Source: Ephemerocybe angulata (Eukaryota; Basidiomycota; Agaricomycetes; Agaricales; Psathyrellaceae). From it: a stretch of DNA of 64,000 nucleotides. The notes under the pieces are model-generated. The model made no database searches. It worked only from the letters and a program-made list of their open reading frames with translations, and was not told where the DNA came from. The translations under genes and the position numbers were made by a program. This document shows, piece by piece, positions 46,354 through 57,795 of the stretch. The stretch spans positions 1 to 64,000 of the forward strand of contig JAACJK010000058.1 of NCBI GenBank assembly GCA_013368325.1, given 5' to 3'. Each line of letters begins with the position of its first letter. Within the stretch, counting starts at the first letter, position 1.

Positions 46354-49300
46354 ATGTCCAAACCCCAAGAATTCACTATCAAAGTCCCTAAAGAAGACCC
46401 TGTAAAGGAGGAGAAACCCGATGATAAGCCCAATTTCGAGGGCTTGTCGAAGCTCCTGAAGGACTCCAAGGATGAGGAGGTGGACGAACTGGTAATTAAT
46501 CACTTCTTCGAATATCTCGCATTGGCTGAACCTTTTTCTCAAGTCCGAAGAGGATCAGCAGCTCAAAGACCAGCTTGAAATGCTGGTAGAGCGCCTCAAG
46601 GTACGTCGATATGCAAGATTTTGGTCTCAAATGGATTCGCTGACTTCCGTTGCAGGAGAAGAACACAGAACTGTATCGACCCGCCCTCGAGAGTCTGCGG
46701 ACACTGATCAGGACCTCTACATCATCAATGACATCCGTTCCCAAGCCCCTCAAGTTCCTTCGCCCACATTACCCCGATCTCCAAGCCCTCTACGAGACAT
46801 GGCCACCATCGGACGACAAGGTGAGGACGGGACACTCGTGTTGCACTTGATGACGCGCCCTAAACCTGTTTTAGAGCCTGTTCGCAGACATTCTCTCCGT
46901 GTTGGCCATGACATATTCCGATACCCAGCCCCGAGGTACCCTGCGGTACCGGCTTCTCTCCGATGCGCTTAAACCATCCGATGCAACCCTCACCGACCCG
47001 GGCTCTTGGGGTCACGAATACGTCCGCCATCTCGCCGCTGAGCTTGGCGAGGAGTACAACCTTCGCGAAGAGGCCGAATTCCAGGAGACGCAAGGAAAGA
47101 CCGAATCGCCACCCCAGCTTACCGGAACCGTCGAAGATCTGCGAACGCTGGGCAAGAAGTGTGCGACCTTTTTGCTGAACCACAACGCCGAACCCGATGC
47201 TGTCGACCTGTTGGAAGAACTCGAAATTGTCCATGAGATCACAGAGGTTGTGGACGAGAACACCTTCAACCGTGTATGTCAGTACATGCTTCGGTGCGTC
47301 GACTGTCCATATCTTGTGGCGCGTTGGAACTTAACCCTTGTAGATGTGTGAACCTGCTCCCTCCCCCTGACGACATCTCATTCTTGAAAACTGTCCATAC
47401 CATCTACGTCCAGCACCACAAATTCCCCGAAGCTCTCTCTGTCGCAATCCGACTGAATGACCCCGATCTCATCCGGGAAGACTTCAACGCCCCTGGTAAC
47501 CCGTAAGTATCTATAAACTATCCTGTTGGGTTCAGTCCTGAAATTTCGGTAGCCTCATGAAGCGACAACTCGCGTTCCTGCTCGCAAGAGCCCAGGTCCC
47601 ACTCGAATGGCTACACCCTCCATCTGACGACAACACTGATGGCGATACCGATGTCGACTTTGCCGATGACCTACCAGAAGACCTCTTGGAATGTCTGAGC
47701 AATACCAGGCTCAGCACGCACTTCCGTGAGTTCGGAAAGGAAGTTGGTGTCGCAGACGCGAAAAGCTTGGAAGATGTTTACAAGTCCCACCTTGAGAACA
47801 CGCGTACGTTCAATTTGACTCGCGCTGCGCGACTATGTGCTGATATGGAACACTGGCAGGGCCTGGCACCACTGCGAACATCGACTCCGCCAGAGGTAAC
47901 CTTGCTGGCACTTTCGTCAACGCTTTCGTCAACGCCGGCTTCGGTAACGATAAACTTATGGTCGAAGCTGAGGAGGGAAGCAGCTGGATCTATAAGAACA
48001 AGGACCACGGCATGCTCAGTGCCGCTGCATCTCTTGGTCTCAGCTTGTTGTGGGACACCGACATTGGTCTGAGTCACGTCGACAAGTACACCTACTCATC
48101 GGAGGAGAACATCAAGGTACGCTATTAGAGTCTGGGAACGTCCACTCCCTAGACTGACATGATAACAGGCAGGCGCTCTTCTTGCCACTGGTATTCTCAA
48201 CTGCGGTGTTCGTACGGAGGCTGATGCTGCGTTGGCACTTCTTGGCGAGTACGTCGAGAACAAGTCTGTTCCCCTGAAAACCAGTGCTATCACCGGTCTC
48301 GGTCTTGCGTACGCCGGCTCACACCGTGAAGACCTTGTTGCATTCTTACTCCCCCTTGTCGAGGCCTCCAACACCATGGAGATCGCCAGTCTGGCTGCTC
48401 TTGCTCTTGGCTTTATCTTCGTCGGAAGCGAACACGGTGAAATCACCGCGACGATTCTGCAGACGTTAATGGAGAAGGCCGAGTCAGAGGATAAGTCGCT
48501 AGATGAGAAGTGGGCAAGGTACATGGCGCTCGGTCTCGGTTTGTTGTACCTCGGATTGCAGGATTCGTCAGACGCCACCATTGAAACCCTCAAAGCCATC
48601 GACCACCCAATATCGAAGACGGCGCAGGTCCTCGTCGAGGCTTGCTCCTTCGCTGGCACCGGTAACGTTCTACGCGTCCAGACCATGCTCCACTATTGTG
48701 ATGAGCATATTGACTCGACGAAGAAGGAGGAAGCAGCCAAGGAAGAGGAGAAGAAGGATGAGGAGAAAAAGGACGAGGAAAAGAAGGAGGATGAAAAGCC
48801 TCAGGAGAAGAAGGACGATACGTTCCAGGCATTTGCAGTTCTCGGCATTGCTCTCATCGCCATGGGAGAGGACATTGGTGCAGAGATGGCCCTGAGACAG
48901 TTCAACCACTTGGTATGTCGATCACGTCTCCTTCCTGTTTGCCACATCTAAAAGCTGCTACGAAAGATGCACTATGGCGACCCAGCAATCCGCAAATCCG
49001 TCCCGCTCGCCATCGGCCTCATCAGTGCCTCAAATCCCCAACTCCCCATTCTCGACACCCTATCACGCTACAGCCACGACAACGACCTCTCTGTCGCACT
49101 CAACGCCATCTTCGCGATGGGTCTCGTCGGTGCCGGCACGAACAACGCGCGTCTCGCCCAGATGCTTCGTCAACTAGCGGGCTACTACCAGAAAGAGGCG
49201 GACTGCCTGTTCATGGTCCGCATCGCACAGGGATTGGTGCACATGGGCAAGGGCACAATCGGTGTAAATCCCTTCTTCTCGGACAGGAGCATCATGAGCC

Positions 49301-49739
49301 GACCAGCTGTGGCGGGTCTCTTGGCTGTGTTGACGAGCTTTACGGACGCCAAAGCCTGTGAGTAACCTTTCCTCCCTCAGTCGTTGTGACATGGATTATT
49401 GACGATTCCTGCTGTACAGTTGTGCTGGACAAGTACCACTGGATGCTCTACTTCCTTACCCCGGCGATGTACCCGCGCTTCCTCATCACTCTTAACGAAG
49501 ACCTCAACAACGTGCCCGTAACCGTTCGTGTTGGGCAGGCGATCGATGTCGTCGGCCAGGCGGGCAAGCCAAGGACGATCAGTGGGTTCCAGACGCACTC
49601 GACACCCGTGCGGCTTGGGATCACGGAGCGCGCGGAGCTGGCGACTGAGGAGTACATTCCGTTCGCGCATGTCCTGGAGGGCTTTGTGATTCTGCAGAAG
49701 AATCCTGGGTGGGAGAAAGAGGATAAGATGGAGGTTTAG
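46354..49739 (+). CDS. RPN1: 26S proteasome regulatory subunit RPN1
   Basis: Largest base subunit of the 19S regulatory particle, a docking site for ubiquitin-like shuttle factors and Ubp6. Ten exons (46354-46491, 46544-46600, 46656-46820, 46875-47293, 47344-47502, 47553-47803, 47860-48116, 48169-48912, 48967-49357, 49420-49739) join in phase to 966 aa, the expected length. The N-terminal part has the family-typical [17 protein letters not shown] and [19 protein letters not shown]. The PC-repeat toroid includes [15 protein letters not shown] and [20 protein letters not shown] Lys/Glu-rich insert lies around residues 665-690. The C-terminus is the usual [20 protein letters not shown] domain, ending in KEDKMEV. 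It is essential, single-copy and intact. Confidence 0.96.
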
Positions 49740-50602
49740 AAGGGTGGGAGCGTGTATACGGTATTCGTAGAATTGTAACATTTTTCATTGTTTTCTCATA
49801 TCATTTCTTTATCTCGTCTGGATGCGCCGCGCTAGATACAGCAGGTGATATCCTCGAGGCTTTATCATAGCTGAACCACAGGTGCGTAGGCAACCGAATA
49901 GTTGTAGGCCCACACCAAGGACCTGAAGGGGCGATAGTCGCGATAATTCGTTGTCCTCAAAGGGGGAAACGCACGGTATTCAGAGGACTCGAGTTTCGGC
50001 ACACAAGGGCGTAGCACGCTGAGTCTCCCATAGTCCGAGCCCCTCAACGTAGGCAACGTTTAGAACCCCCGATGGTACCGGAAGGCTGAGGGGGTATATG
50101 GGCGCTTAAATGAGGCGCCCAACACCAAAAGCACGAGCTGGGTCTCGATGCGCGGCCCAGTCAATTGGAAGTCAATTTTAAGGCGTACATATAATTCACG
50201 CGGGCCTGGTGATGACCTCACCTCCATGAAGATATCAGATAGGTGGCGGGTGAGCCGGGGAAATATATAGACGTGGGTACTCTCAATAGAGAGAGAAATG
50301 GCGGGGGATGAGTTGAGACGAGGCGATCTGTCACCTATGTAGCAGCGGGACATTAGACGAGCTTTCATTCTTGAACGCTCTGTGTAACGTTTCGGGCCAT
50401 ACGTTTACTTGGTGAGGGTATATGGAAAAAGGTGGTCCCTTCAACCAATAGGTAAATTAATCAGATTACGTTCAGTCGGTGGTCATGAGCCATGAGCAAT
50501 GGATCTAGGCCAGTGAAAACCTTACTTACTACTGAGTACGAGCATCTAGTAGTATCTACGAAGTAGTGCTGGGGCCCCGTGAGGACAACGAAGCAAAAGG
50601 TA
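49740..50602. other. Intergenic stretch
   Basis: RPN1 3' flank, then no supported gene up to the tRNA cluster. A GGGCGC...GCGCCC inverted pair lies at 50100-50120. Confidence 0.5.
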
Positions 50603-50707
50603 TGATGAGAGTGGGATTCGAACCCACGCCCTTTCGGACCAGATAACAGGGCACATCGAATGTGCTGGTCCTTAGTCTGGCGCCTTAGACCGCTCGGCCA
50701 TCTCACC
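50603..50707 (-). tRNA. tRNA-Leu(AAG) with intron
   Basis: The minus strand reads GGTGAGA at the acceptor 5' side and TCTCATC plus discriminator A at the 3' side. The D-arm region is GGCCGAGCGGTCTAAGGC, the T-arm GGGTTCGAATCCC. The anticodon stem is CCAGA/TCTGG and the loop CTAAGGA gives anticodon AAG. A ~25-base intron sits after position 37. The long variable arm (GGTCCGAAAGGGC region) is typical of leucine tRNAs. Confidence 0.93.
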
Positions 50708-50993
50708 ATGATGCCTGTACATCGCGAGAAGCGCCCGCGGAGCGGAGTGGGAGGTGGGAGGACGAGAAAGATAGCTTTGTGCGGCGGAGGTAGTCTTGTC
50801 CTGAGGATCGGTAGCTTAACAGTTGAGGGGCCTGTGAGGCTGATCGTTGGGTCGGTACAGGATGTCGTGTTTACTCCAGAACAGTACCTTTAGCGCCCAG
50901 GAATTGGTTCCCATCAACTTCCGGGGTCGTGCGAGAGCTTCGAAGAAAAATACGCGCCGAGGGCGACAGCGACATGGTCACTCCATTCGACAT

Positions 50994-51127
50994 GGTGAGA
51001 TGGCCGAGCGGTCTAAGGCGCCAGACTAAGGAGACCAGGACATCCACTGTCCACCCCCGTTGTCCCTCGTTCTGCGAGGGCGGCTATCTGGTCCGAAAGG
51101 GCGTGGGTTCGAATCCCACTCTCATCA
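50994..51127 (+). tRNA. tRNA-Leu(AAG) with ~54-base intron
   Basis: Same mature sequence as 50603-50707, on the opposite strand, with a longer intron at the same place after position 37. The intron contains the CCCTCGTTCTGCGAGGG hairpin. Anticodon AAG, which becomes IAG after deamination, reads CUU and CUC. Confidence 0.93.
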
Positions 51128-51904
51128 GAGTTTTTGACCCAAATTGCAGACTAAGCGGTGTACGGCAAGTGTACGGTCTTATACGGTTTGGGTTTTAGGC
51201 TGTGGTTAACCTCAAAACTTTTGGGTAGTCCGAGTACCGACCGTCCAGTGACCAGTCTTCCTGGTCTTTTTGCCAGTACTCAAACACAAGTCTCGGGGCC
51301 TCTAACAGTGCCTTTTTCTGCTTCCAAACCTCCCTTCTGAATTGCTAGCCCAACCCTAACAGTGTGACATGCCCTCTCGGCCCCTCTCCACTGGCAGCGC
51401 CACGCGACCTTGGAATTTTGACGCCTTAGCACCGGCCGAGCACTCAACCCCTCCAACTCCTACTACAAGGCCAACTAAACGATGGCTTCCGAGTCCATCT
51501 GTGAAGGAGGATTCTTAGGTGCACAAATTGCACACAGTCTACAGATATAGGGTTATACATAGCGGTTGTTCGTGAGGTCATTAAAGAGGGATGGATATTG
51601 TGTACAGTATGGTTGGAGTGAGTCGCGTTTAACTTCGTAAAAGCACATGGCGTCCGCCGCCAAGTTTCGGCTCTTGAGGCAAGGGAGTTCGGGAGTTACG
51701 GTTTGGAACATGGAAACTTGGAACTTGGAACTTGGGCGACGGGTCCGTAATAGTCTCCCGTAGTAAGAAGACTGACGAAAAATGTAAATGTCGTACTTAC
51801 ATTCGTACCTCATGGGACATTAGGTCCGTAACCATTGAGCCGTAACCCGTTCAGTCGTCAACGTTGGCTTGGTTGGCCCTTGGGTGAGCAAAACAAAAAT
51901 ATTC
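51128..51904. other. Spacer within the tRNA-Leu cluster
   Basis: No gene seen. The first ~25 bases after the tRNA (CAGAGTTTTTG...) resemble the 3' flank of the tRNA at 52516-52650, suggesting that those two were duplicated with flank. Confidence 0.5.
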
Positions 51905-52028
51905 TGACGAGAACGGGATTCGAACCCGCGCCCTTTCGGACCAGATTGACGACTGTCGGATGAGCTCTACCGGGAAGGTGGAAGCTTTCTCCTGATTCTG
52001 GCGCCTTAGACCGCTCGGCCATCTCGCC
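51905..52028 (-). tRNA. tRNA-Leu(CAG) with ~44-base intron
   Basis: The minus strand begins GGCGAGA and ends TCTCGTC plus A. It has the same D arm and T arm as its neighbours. The anticodon stem is CCAGA/TCTGG with loop ATCAGGA, giving CAG, which reads CUG. The intron again starts after position 37. It is a diverged paralogue of the AAG genes. Confidence 0.92.
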
Positions 52029-52312
52029 TGTGATTCCATTCATTGTGTTGTGTATAGTAGTAGGAGGCACCCGGTCACTACTTCCTTCCTCCAATAACCG
52101 GCGGATCATGGGATGTGGAGGAGATGTTAACGGATATCAGTTTTTTGACGATTGACGGGCCATGTGGAAGCCGCGCACGGTATGTAGGGCATTGGGACGG
52201 CCGCCTGAGCTACATGGATTACGCCCCGGGGGAGTGGCTACAGTGTTTCGGTTAATACTACAAAAGTTTGGTGCGAACGACTCGAATCGAACGACGGAGA
52301 AATACGAGTGCA

Positions 52313-52486
52313 TGACTCCTGAGTAGCAAGTGCTTGAGCACTGCAGCCTGCAGTCGGCTCGAGCCGCTGTTAGTTGACTCCTGAGTAGCGAGCGCTTGAG
52401 CACTGCAGTCTGCAGTTGGCTCGAGCCGCTGTTAGTTGACTCCTGAGCGCTGAGCAGCTGAGCTGCAGCCTGACTGCCTGAGCCCC
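52313..52486. repeat. 62-base tandem repeat, two full and one partial unit
   Basis: Units at 52313-52374 and 52375-52436 start TGACTCCTGAGTAGC and end CTGTTAGT, with a partial third from 52437. Each unit contains internal CTGCAG and CTCGAG palindromes. It lies directly beyond the 3' end of the last tRNA-Leu. Confidence 0.8.
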
Positions 52487-52515
52487 TAAGTTCTACAAAA
52501 TTCAGGCAAAAACTC

Positions 52516-52650
52516 TGATGAGAGTGGGATTCGAACCCACGCCCTTTCGGACCAGATAGCCGCCCTCGTAGAACGAGGGAGCAACGGGGTTGAACATCGG
52601 GTGTCCTGGTCTCCTTAGTCTGGCGCCTTAGACCGCTCGGCCATCTCACC
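52516..52650 (-). tRNA. tRNA-Leu(AAG) with ~55-base intron
   Basis: Same mature sequence as the other AAG genes. Its intron is homologous to that of 50994-51127 (CCCTCGTTCTACGAGGG hairpin and GGCGGCT end), so these two are the closest pair although on opposite strands. Confidence 0.93.
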
Positions 52651-53581
52651 ATGCGAATGTCCCCCATCCCCCCAAACCCGTTTCGCCAAATGAGATAAAA
52701 GGAAGGGGAAAGTCCTGTTTAACCAAATTACCTGGCGTGACTGCGGGCTTAGAGTTTCCCCTCCGCCGTTAGCCAAAGGCCGATGAAATGCGGTGATAAA
52801 ACTGGTGCACCAGTGACCATAAGAAGAGCTGTTGAAGGCTATATATATAAAGCCAATTTATGCACCACATTCCTTCGCGAAGTTGGTGCGAAGGCCGTTG
52901 ACTCTTGATGAGCGGCGAAGTTGATGGGCGCCAATATCTAGCGCCCGGGATGTGAGCGGAATGACTTTACCTCAATATTCCCGGAGCAGTATATAAGGCT
53001 TCGCAAGCATCGTCTTGAGAATAATTCGACAGTATTGTGTCACATACGAGAGATGCAGAGCGCAAATGTTGAGTTGTAATAAAAACTCTATAATACAGGG
53101 GGTGATGAGACAACAATGTCGAAAGCTATTGACAGGTGTAGGTGACGATGAACCCAGAAATCGGAATATGAAAGCTTGAGATAAGTATAGGGTCCGTAGA
53201 TGAGACGAAAACGAAGGGGATACATGGCCGAAAGCAAATGATTCAGAGAGACAGAGATGAGCGAGAGGCGGCGCGTGCGACGTGCGCAACAGCAAGGTGG
53301 TCTAAGAGTCACAAAAGGGCTGCTTGGAAGCGATCGTTTGAAGATCGAATGTCGAGGGTTTTAACGGTCGAAGAGAATGTGTTTGCCTTGGATACTGGCG
53401 TTCAACAGGGTTGGAGCTACTAGAGGTAGTGCCGGTGAGACTGAAACGATAGTGTGGTTGGTGAGGTTCCGGACGTGCGAGAGAGACAGCTGCGTCGGAG
53501 AAAATCGTATCAGAAAAAAGGGCCAACTCGTAGATAGAAGGCAGAACTAACAAGTGCAACGGAAACGGAATTGTAAACAGT
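52651..53581. other. Intergenic stretch
   Basis: Likely includes the 3' untranslated region of the peptide gene on the minus strand. A GGGCGC...GCGCCC pair occurs at 52926-52946. No gene seen. Confidence 0.45.
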
Positions 53582-53785
53582 TTAGATGCAAGAGTTGATG
53601 AGGCGGCAAGCCTGGGGGTCGCGTGCCTCTACGAGAGCAGCCTCTGGCTGAGCGACAGGGATGGGCGATGAAGCAACCATTGTGGCGACTGCAATCAAGT
53701 ATGAGAAGGGATCTCGAAAATTTGTGAATGGAATTAGCTTACAGCAGAGAGCGACGACAGAGAGGATGGCCGTGGTGAACTGCAT
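53582..53785 (-). CDS. Tiny secreted peptide precursor, paralogue 1
   Basis: Two exons (53785-53743 and 53688-53582) give 49 aa. The N-terminus MQFTTAILSVVALC is a signal-peptide start. The mature part is short, with a SSPIPVAQPEAALVEAR spacer, and ends DPQACRLINSCI directly before the stop. The intron follows codon 14 plus one base, exactly as in the paralogue at 55243. The two cysteines, seven residues apart, could form a disulfide ring. I know no family with this tail. A secreted peptide hormone, effector or ribosomally made modified peptide are all possible, and none is shown. Confidence 0.75.
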   Translation of the reverse strand: MQFTTAILSVVALCCKLIPFTNFRDPFSYLIAVATMVASSPIPVAQPEAALVEARDPQACRLINSCI

Positions 53786-53919
53786 GTTTGATTGGAAGGT
53801 AATGAAGAGAGGGCGGGTTTGACAAAGTCGGAGGTGTGTGACTTGGTGAGGTAGTGAGCGAAGAAAGCGATGAGGATGAAGCTGCGAGCTGGAGTTCTCA
53901 AGGCACAGACAGCGCCATA

Positions 53920-53926
53920 CTTATAC
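53920..53926 (-). promoter_or_regulatory. TATA box of peptide gene 1
   Basis: GTATAAG on the minus strand, about 135 bases upstream of the start codon. The placement is comparable to the TATAAAA of paralogue 2. Confidence 0.5.
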
Positions 53927-55128
53927 ACCTCGGTCTTACACGAGCGTAAGACCGCAGTGTAGGGCACCTCCCCTGCGTACAAAGAAAGCACCAGAAGGGG
54001 GCTTCGCTATCAGTGCATTGACCTGTCGCAAGCGGGCGTTCGCCGAGTGCTTGGACAGGTTGAACTGGGTCCATCGTGTCAATGATGTGAACGGGATACT
54101 TAGTGGCGAGTGTATGGCAGATCCCTGGCAGAACAGCCTGAGAGAGAGGGGTCTGAGGGAGAACTTACACTGCGTCACACGCCGACAAACGGTGTTCCGT
54201 ATTTGGACGGTGGCAACCATCGACTGCCCAAATGTGATAAAGGCATGCCCTTTTTAGGATTGACCGGTAGTTGCAGTCAATTTGAGGACCTGGTTCTCAA
54301 AAAAAGAGATTAGACAGTGCCAGTGTTGCATGGACTTGAGCCCTCTACGATGTACGGAGCCACTTGATGCAGAGAGCTTTAAGAGAACCAAACGCAGCTA
54401 AAAGGTTCAGGAAACGAATGACCAAAAAGACGAATGTGCACCGAGAAACAAAGGCCTACCCTAACATGGCGAAACGTGAAGACGGTGACTCCACCGTATC
54501 TCTCACACACCAGGCCAGGAATTTAATTGAATTTCCATGTGGCGCTGCGCACACATGCACCTGCAATTCACTTGGCACACGGACATGCTGCGAAACGCCG
54601 ATTCAGAGACTTATACCCAACAGTTGACCCACTGGCAGATACAAAGTGGATGTGAGAAGGGATTGAACGACGTCAACTGCACCTAATAGTGGGCACTTCA
54701 TTTCGATGCTCTGAGCTCATCTATAGAATTGACACTGCTCAGCACCCAGGTTATTGGGAGCTTAGCGGATACTACTTGTAGTGTGCTGACTCGGAGTATC
54801 TTCCCAGTATTCGATCCACTAGTCTCCGCCCGTTACCCACCCCGGATTGTATTTCCTGGCCTGTTCTATACTCCCCCTTATCTATGTATCTACCTACTGT
54901 ATAGCAGAAGCACTTAACCAGATACGAAGTTTGGTATTGCATTTGAGGCGTGAATTACTTATCAGTCAATTTACCGCCATGTTACCAGTGGAGCGTCACT
55001 ATGATATCCTGATCCATTTTGGTTAAGCCTTTGTCTTTATTGCCTCCCTACAATCCACCTAAGCGAGTAAGGTGCTTCCAGCCTCACCTCATCCCTGATC
55101 ACAGTCCAACACCCTTTTTTATATCGTC
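53927..55128. other. Spacer between the two peptide genes
   Basis: About 1.2 kb between divergently oriented paralogues, containing only short unrecognised open frames. Both promoters face into this region. Confidence 0.5.
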
Positions 55129-55135
55129 TATAAAA
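55129..55135 (+). promoter_or_regulatory. TATA box of peptide gene 2
   Basis: TATAAAA about 110 bases before the start codon at 55243, embedded in a T-rich stretch. Confidence 0.6.
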
Positions 55136-55242
55136 TGAGTGGAGTACTTGGTGTAGAGAATCTCTCATAGCATCGTCGCCACCTGCCCACAGAATCGCCT
55201 TGAGCAGCCACACACACTTCACCGTCGCATACATCGCTCAGC

Positions 55243-55461
55243 ATGCAGTTTTCCATCCAGCTCCTGCCTGCCATCATAGCCTGTGGTACGTAGGACTCCC
55301 TTCATTTTTTTTCTGAGATGTTCTTATCGGCTTGTCTAGTCTTCACGTTCTCGTCCGCCGTGAACAGTTCACCATTGCCTGTTCCTCACCCAGACGTGGT
55401 CTCCGTCATCGCTCGGGAAGCAAGCCCACAAGCTTGCCAGATTTCCAACAGCTGTATCTAA
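55243..55461 (+). CDS. Tiny secreted peptide precursor, paralogue 2
   Basis: Two exons (55243-55285 and 55340-55461) give 54 aa. The signal peptide begins MQFSIQLLPAIIAC and runs into VFTFSSAVNS. The spacer is SSPLPVPHPDVVSVIARE, and the end is ASPQACQISNSCI just before the stop. Exon 1 has the same length as in paralogue 1 (43 bases, phase 1). Only the signal peptide and the PQAC-three residues-NSCI tail are strongly shared, while the middle has diverged. This suggests that the tail is the functional product. Confidence 0.78.
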
Positions 55462-56566
55462 TCCGTGAGCTCTTTTACTCCTCTGGTCTCCCCTGCAGGA
55501 GCTGACGCCGGCTTCAAGGCATTCCACTACCTATTAAAACATCCTAAAGCTTTCCAGACAAGTTGACTAGAATCCGCTCACATCCGCTCACTCCCTCTAC
55601 TCTTTGCATGGCCGCACTTTCCTTCGCTTGCTAGTACTCGTTCTTCGTCATTCGCTTTCCCACTCGTCCAGCTCAACGCTGCATCAGCATCTATGTACTC
55701 CTAGCACCTATCCTTATTCACCCAAAAGCATTGGTTTCGACTCATTTCTGCATCAGAGCTGGGGGAAAACCCTGGTTCATCCAACGGGCATGCTGAGGGC
55801 CTATTCGTAGTAATAAAAGGTACTTACACTGGTGGACATATCAGTTGTCCCATTCACGGGTCCAGTGGTAAGTACCAAATAGCCTCTTTCCTCGCAACCG
55901 TAGTCTTCTTTCGATATGAAGGTTGAGCCCTGCAAAGGTGTCCTGGGCCATGGTTCCTAAGTTAGCGGCATCGACCATCGAGAGAATACCGCAAGAAGAG
56001 AGGATCCCAAATGATCCCCTTGAGTGATTATGTCTACGTACGGACGACGTGCCTTCCAGCGGGGGCACCGCTGTTGGGCCCCAAGCTTCTGAGATATACT
56101 TGCTATTCATATTGAGTCTTCAGGTCAAGAATCGTAACATCTGCCGCCGAGATGAAGACCTGGGAGATTCACGCAAACCGGATTATACCTTACCGCATGT
56201 CATCGGGCTTCGAACACACCATGTCGCAAGAATAGCGACACCTGCAAGCCAATGCTTTGTAAATGACAGGCCACTGCACCTCAGCGTCTTCTCTTTCAAA
56301 ATAGGCTGTGCCTGGCTATACCCTCCCTTGCTCAGGCTGAGGCCACGAGTAGTCCATTCTGGTCCTTCGGGGATAAACATCTGTCAGCGCTGTGCTTAAT
56401 TCTGGAGCAATGGACACGTGGACGTTCCCTTTACGCATCATTCGATGCCCCAACTGGCCAGCCGCCAAGCGTATATAAGAATCAACTTCTCGTTCATACG
56501 ATAAACATCGCAGCCTACCTTGAGACGCGGAATACCCCAAGTTGCAAGTCTTCTAGTTTCACTCCA
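55462..56566. other. Intergenic stretch
   Basis: 3' flank of peptide gene 2 and promoter of the oxidoreductase. No supported gene. Confidence 0.45.
56472..56478 (+). promoter_or_regulatory. TATA box of the MDR oxidoreductase gene
   Basis: TATATAA about 90 bases before the start codon at 56567. Confidence 0.5.
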
Positions 56567-57795
56567 ATGGCCACGCAAAAAGCACTTGTAATCCCCGAGA
56601 AATTCAAGCCCTTCACCATCACCTCGCTCCCCATCCCAAGCCCGGGAAAGCAGGAACTCCTCGTCAAGGTCAAGGCAGCCGCTCTTAACCCAGGAGACTG
56701 GAAGATCCAGAAGTATGGCGTCATGTTCACGGAATATCCTGCAGTGAGCGGGTTCGATATCACTGGAGAGGTCGTAAAGCTCGGGGATGGTGTAGAAGGG
56801 TTCGAGATCGGGGATCGGATGTGAGTTTTATGTACGCATAACAAGTTCCTTGAGAGACTGAGTGGCCATGGCTATCAAAAGAGTGTTTGCAAGTGAGTTT
56901 ACAAACCATGTCTATGGTGGGTTTCAGCAATATGTACTTGCAGACGCCGGCACCGCCGCGAAGGTGCGCCGCCCCAATGCGTTGAATCTCCTACCATTTG
57001 TTCATATATCTGTGATTTCCCTAGATCCCAGCTTCGATCTCGTACGATGAAGCTGCAACTCTCCCAGCTGGAGTCAGTACTGCATATGTTGGACTGTACG
57101 ACGAACCTCCTCGAGGCCTCGGTCTTAAATCCGTTGTGACTGGGGGGATTGACGCCTACAAAGGCCAGACGATCTTTATCGCAGGAGGCTCAAGCTCTGT
57201 AGGCCAAGTCGGTCAGCCAGATCCACCATCCTTGCATGCCCATCATCACTAACACCTTGCGAAACATGCAGTTATCCAGCTCGCCCGCCTATCGGGGTTT
57301 ACCCACATTGTCACGACCTCCTCCCCCAAACACACAGACTACCTCACCTCCCTCGGCGCGACGCACATCATAGACCGCTCCCTCTCTCAGTCCGAGCTCA
57401 AGACCGCCGTCGCCTCACTTTCCCTGGCCCCTGTCGAGTACGCATACGACTCCATCGGCGAGCTTGAAACGTCCTTCCGCCACTGTCTCGCAGCGCTCTC
57501 CCCCACCGGGAAAGTCGTCTCTGTCAAGCGGGGCTTCGAATCGTACAAAGGCGAGGATCGCGGAGAGCGGAGCATCTATAGCTTTACGGCTCTGAAAACG
57601 GTTGGGGTCAACCCTACGCACATGAAGATGTTGTGGCCTGCCGTTACTGGTCTTCTGGAGAGCAAGGTGCTTGTGCCTCAAAGGTTCGAGATTTTGCCTG
57701 GGGGCCTGGAAGGCATTGTGGAAGGACTGGGAAGGTTAGAGAGAGGCGAAGTATCGGGTCTCAAGTTGGTTACTCACCCGGAGGAGACGGTGTAA
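56567..57795 (+). CDS. Zinc-type alcohol dehydrogenase-like oxidoreductase (MDR family)
   Basis: Medium-chain NAD(P)H-dependent reductase of the enoyl-reductase/quinone-reductase type. Four exons (56567-56820, 56882-56963, 57025-57211, 57272-57795) join in phase to 348 aa. The GroES-like N-terminal domain has KVKAAALNPGDWKIQKYG and VSGFDITGEVVKLGDGVEGF. The cofactor fold has IFIAGGSSSVGQ, split by the third intron, and the segment YLTSLGATHIIDRS. The Cys and His ligands of zinc alcohol dehydrogenases are missing at the usual places, so it is probably zinc-independent. Similar proteins act on quinones or as trans-acting enoyl reductases. The substrate is unknown, and no biosynthetic cluster surrounds it. 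Confidence 0.88.
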
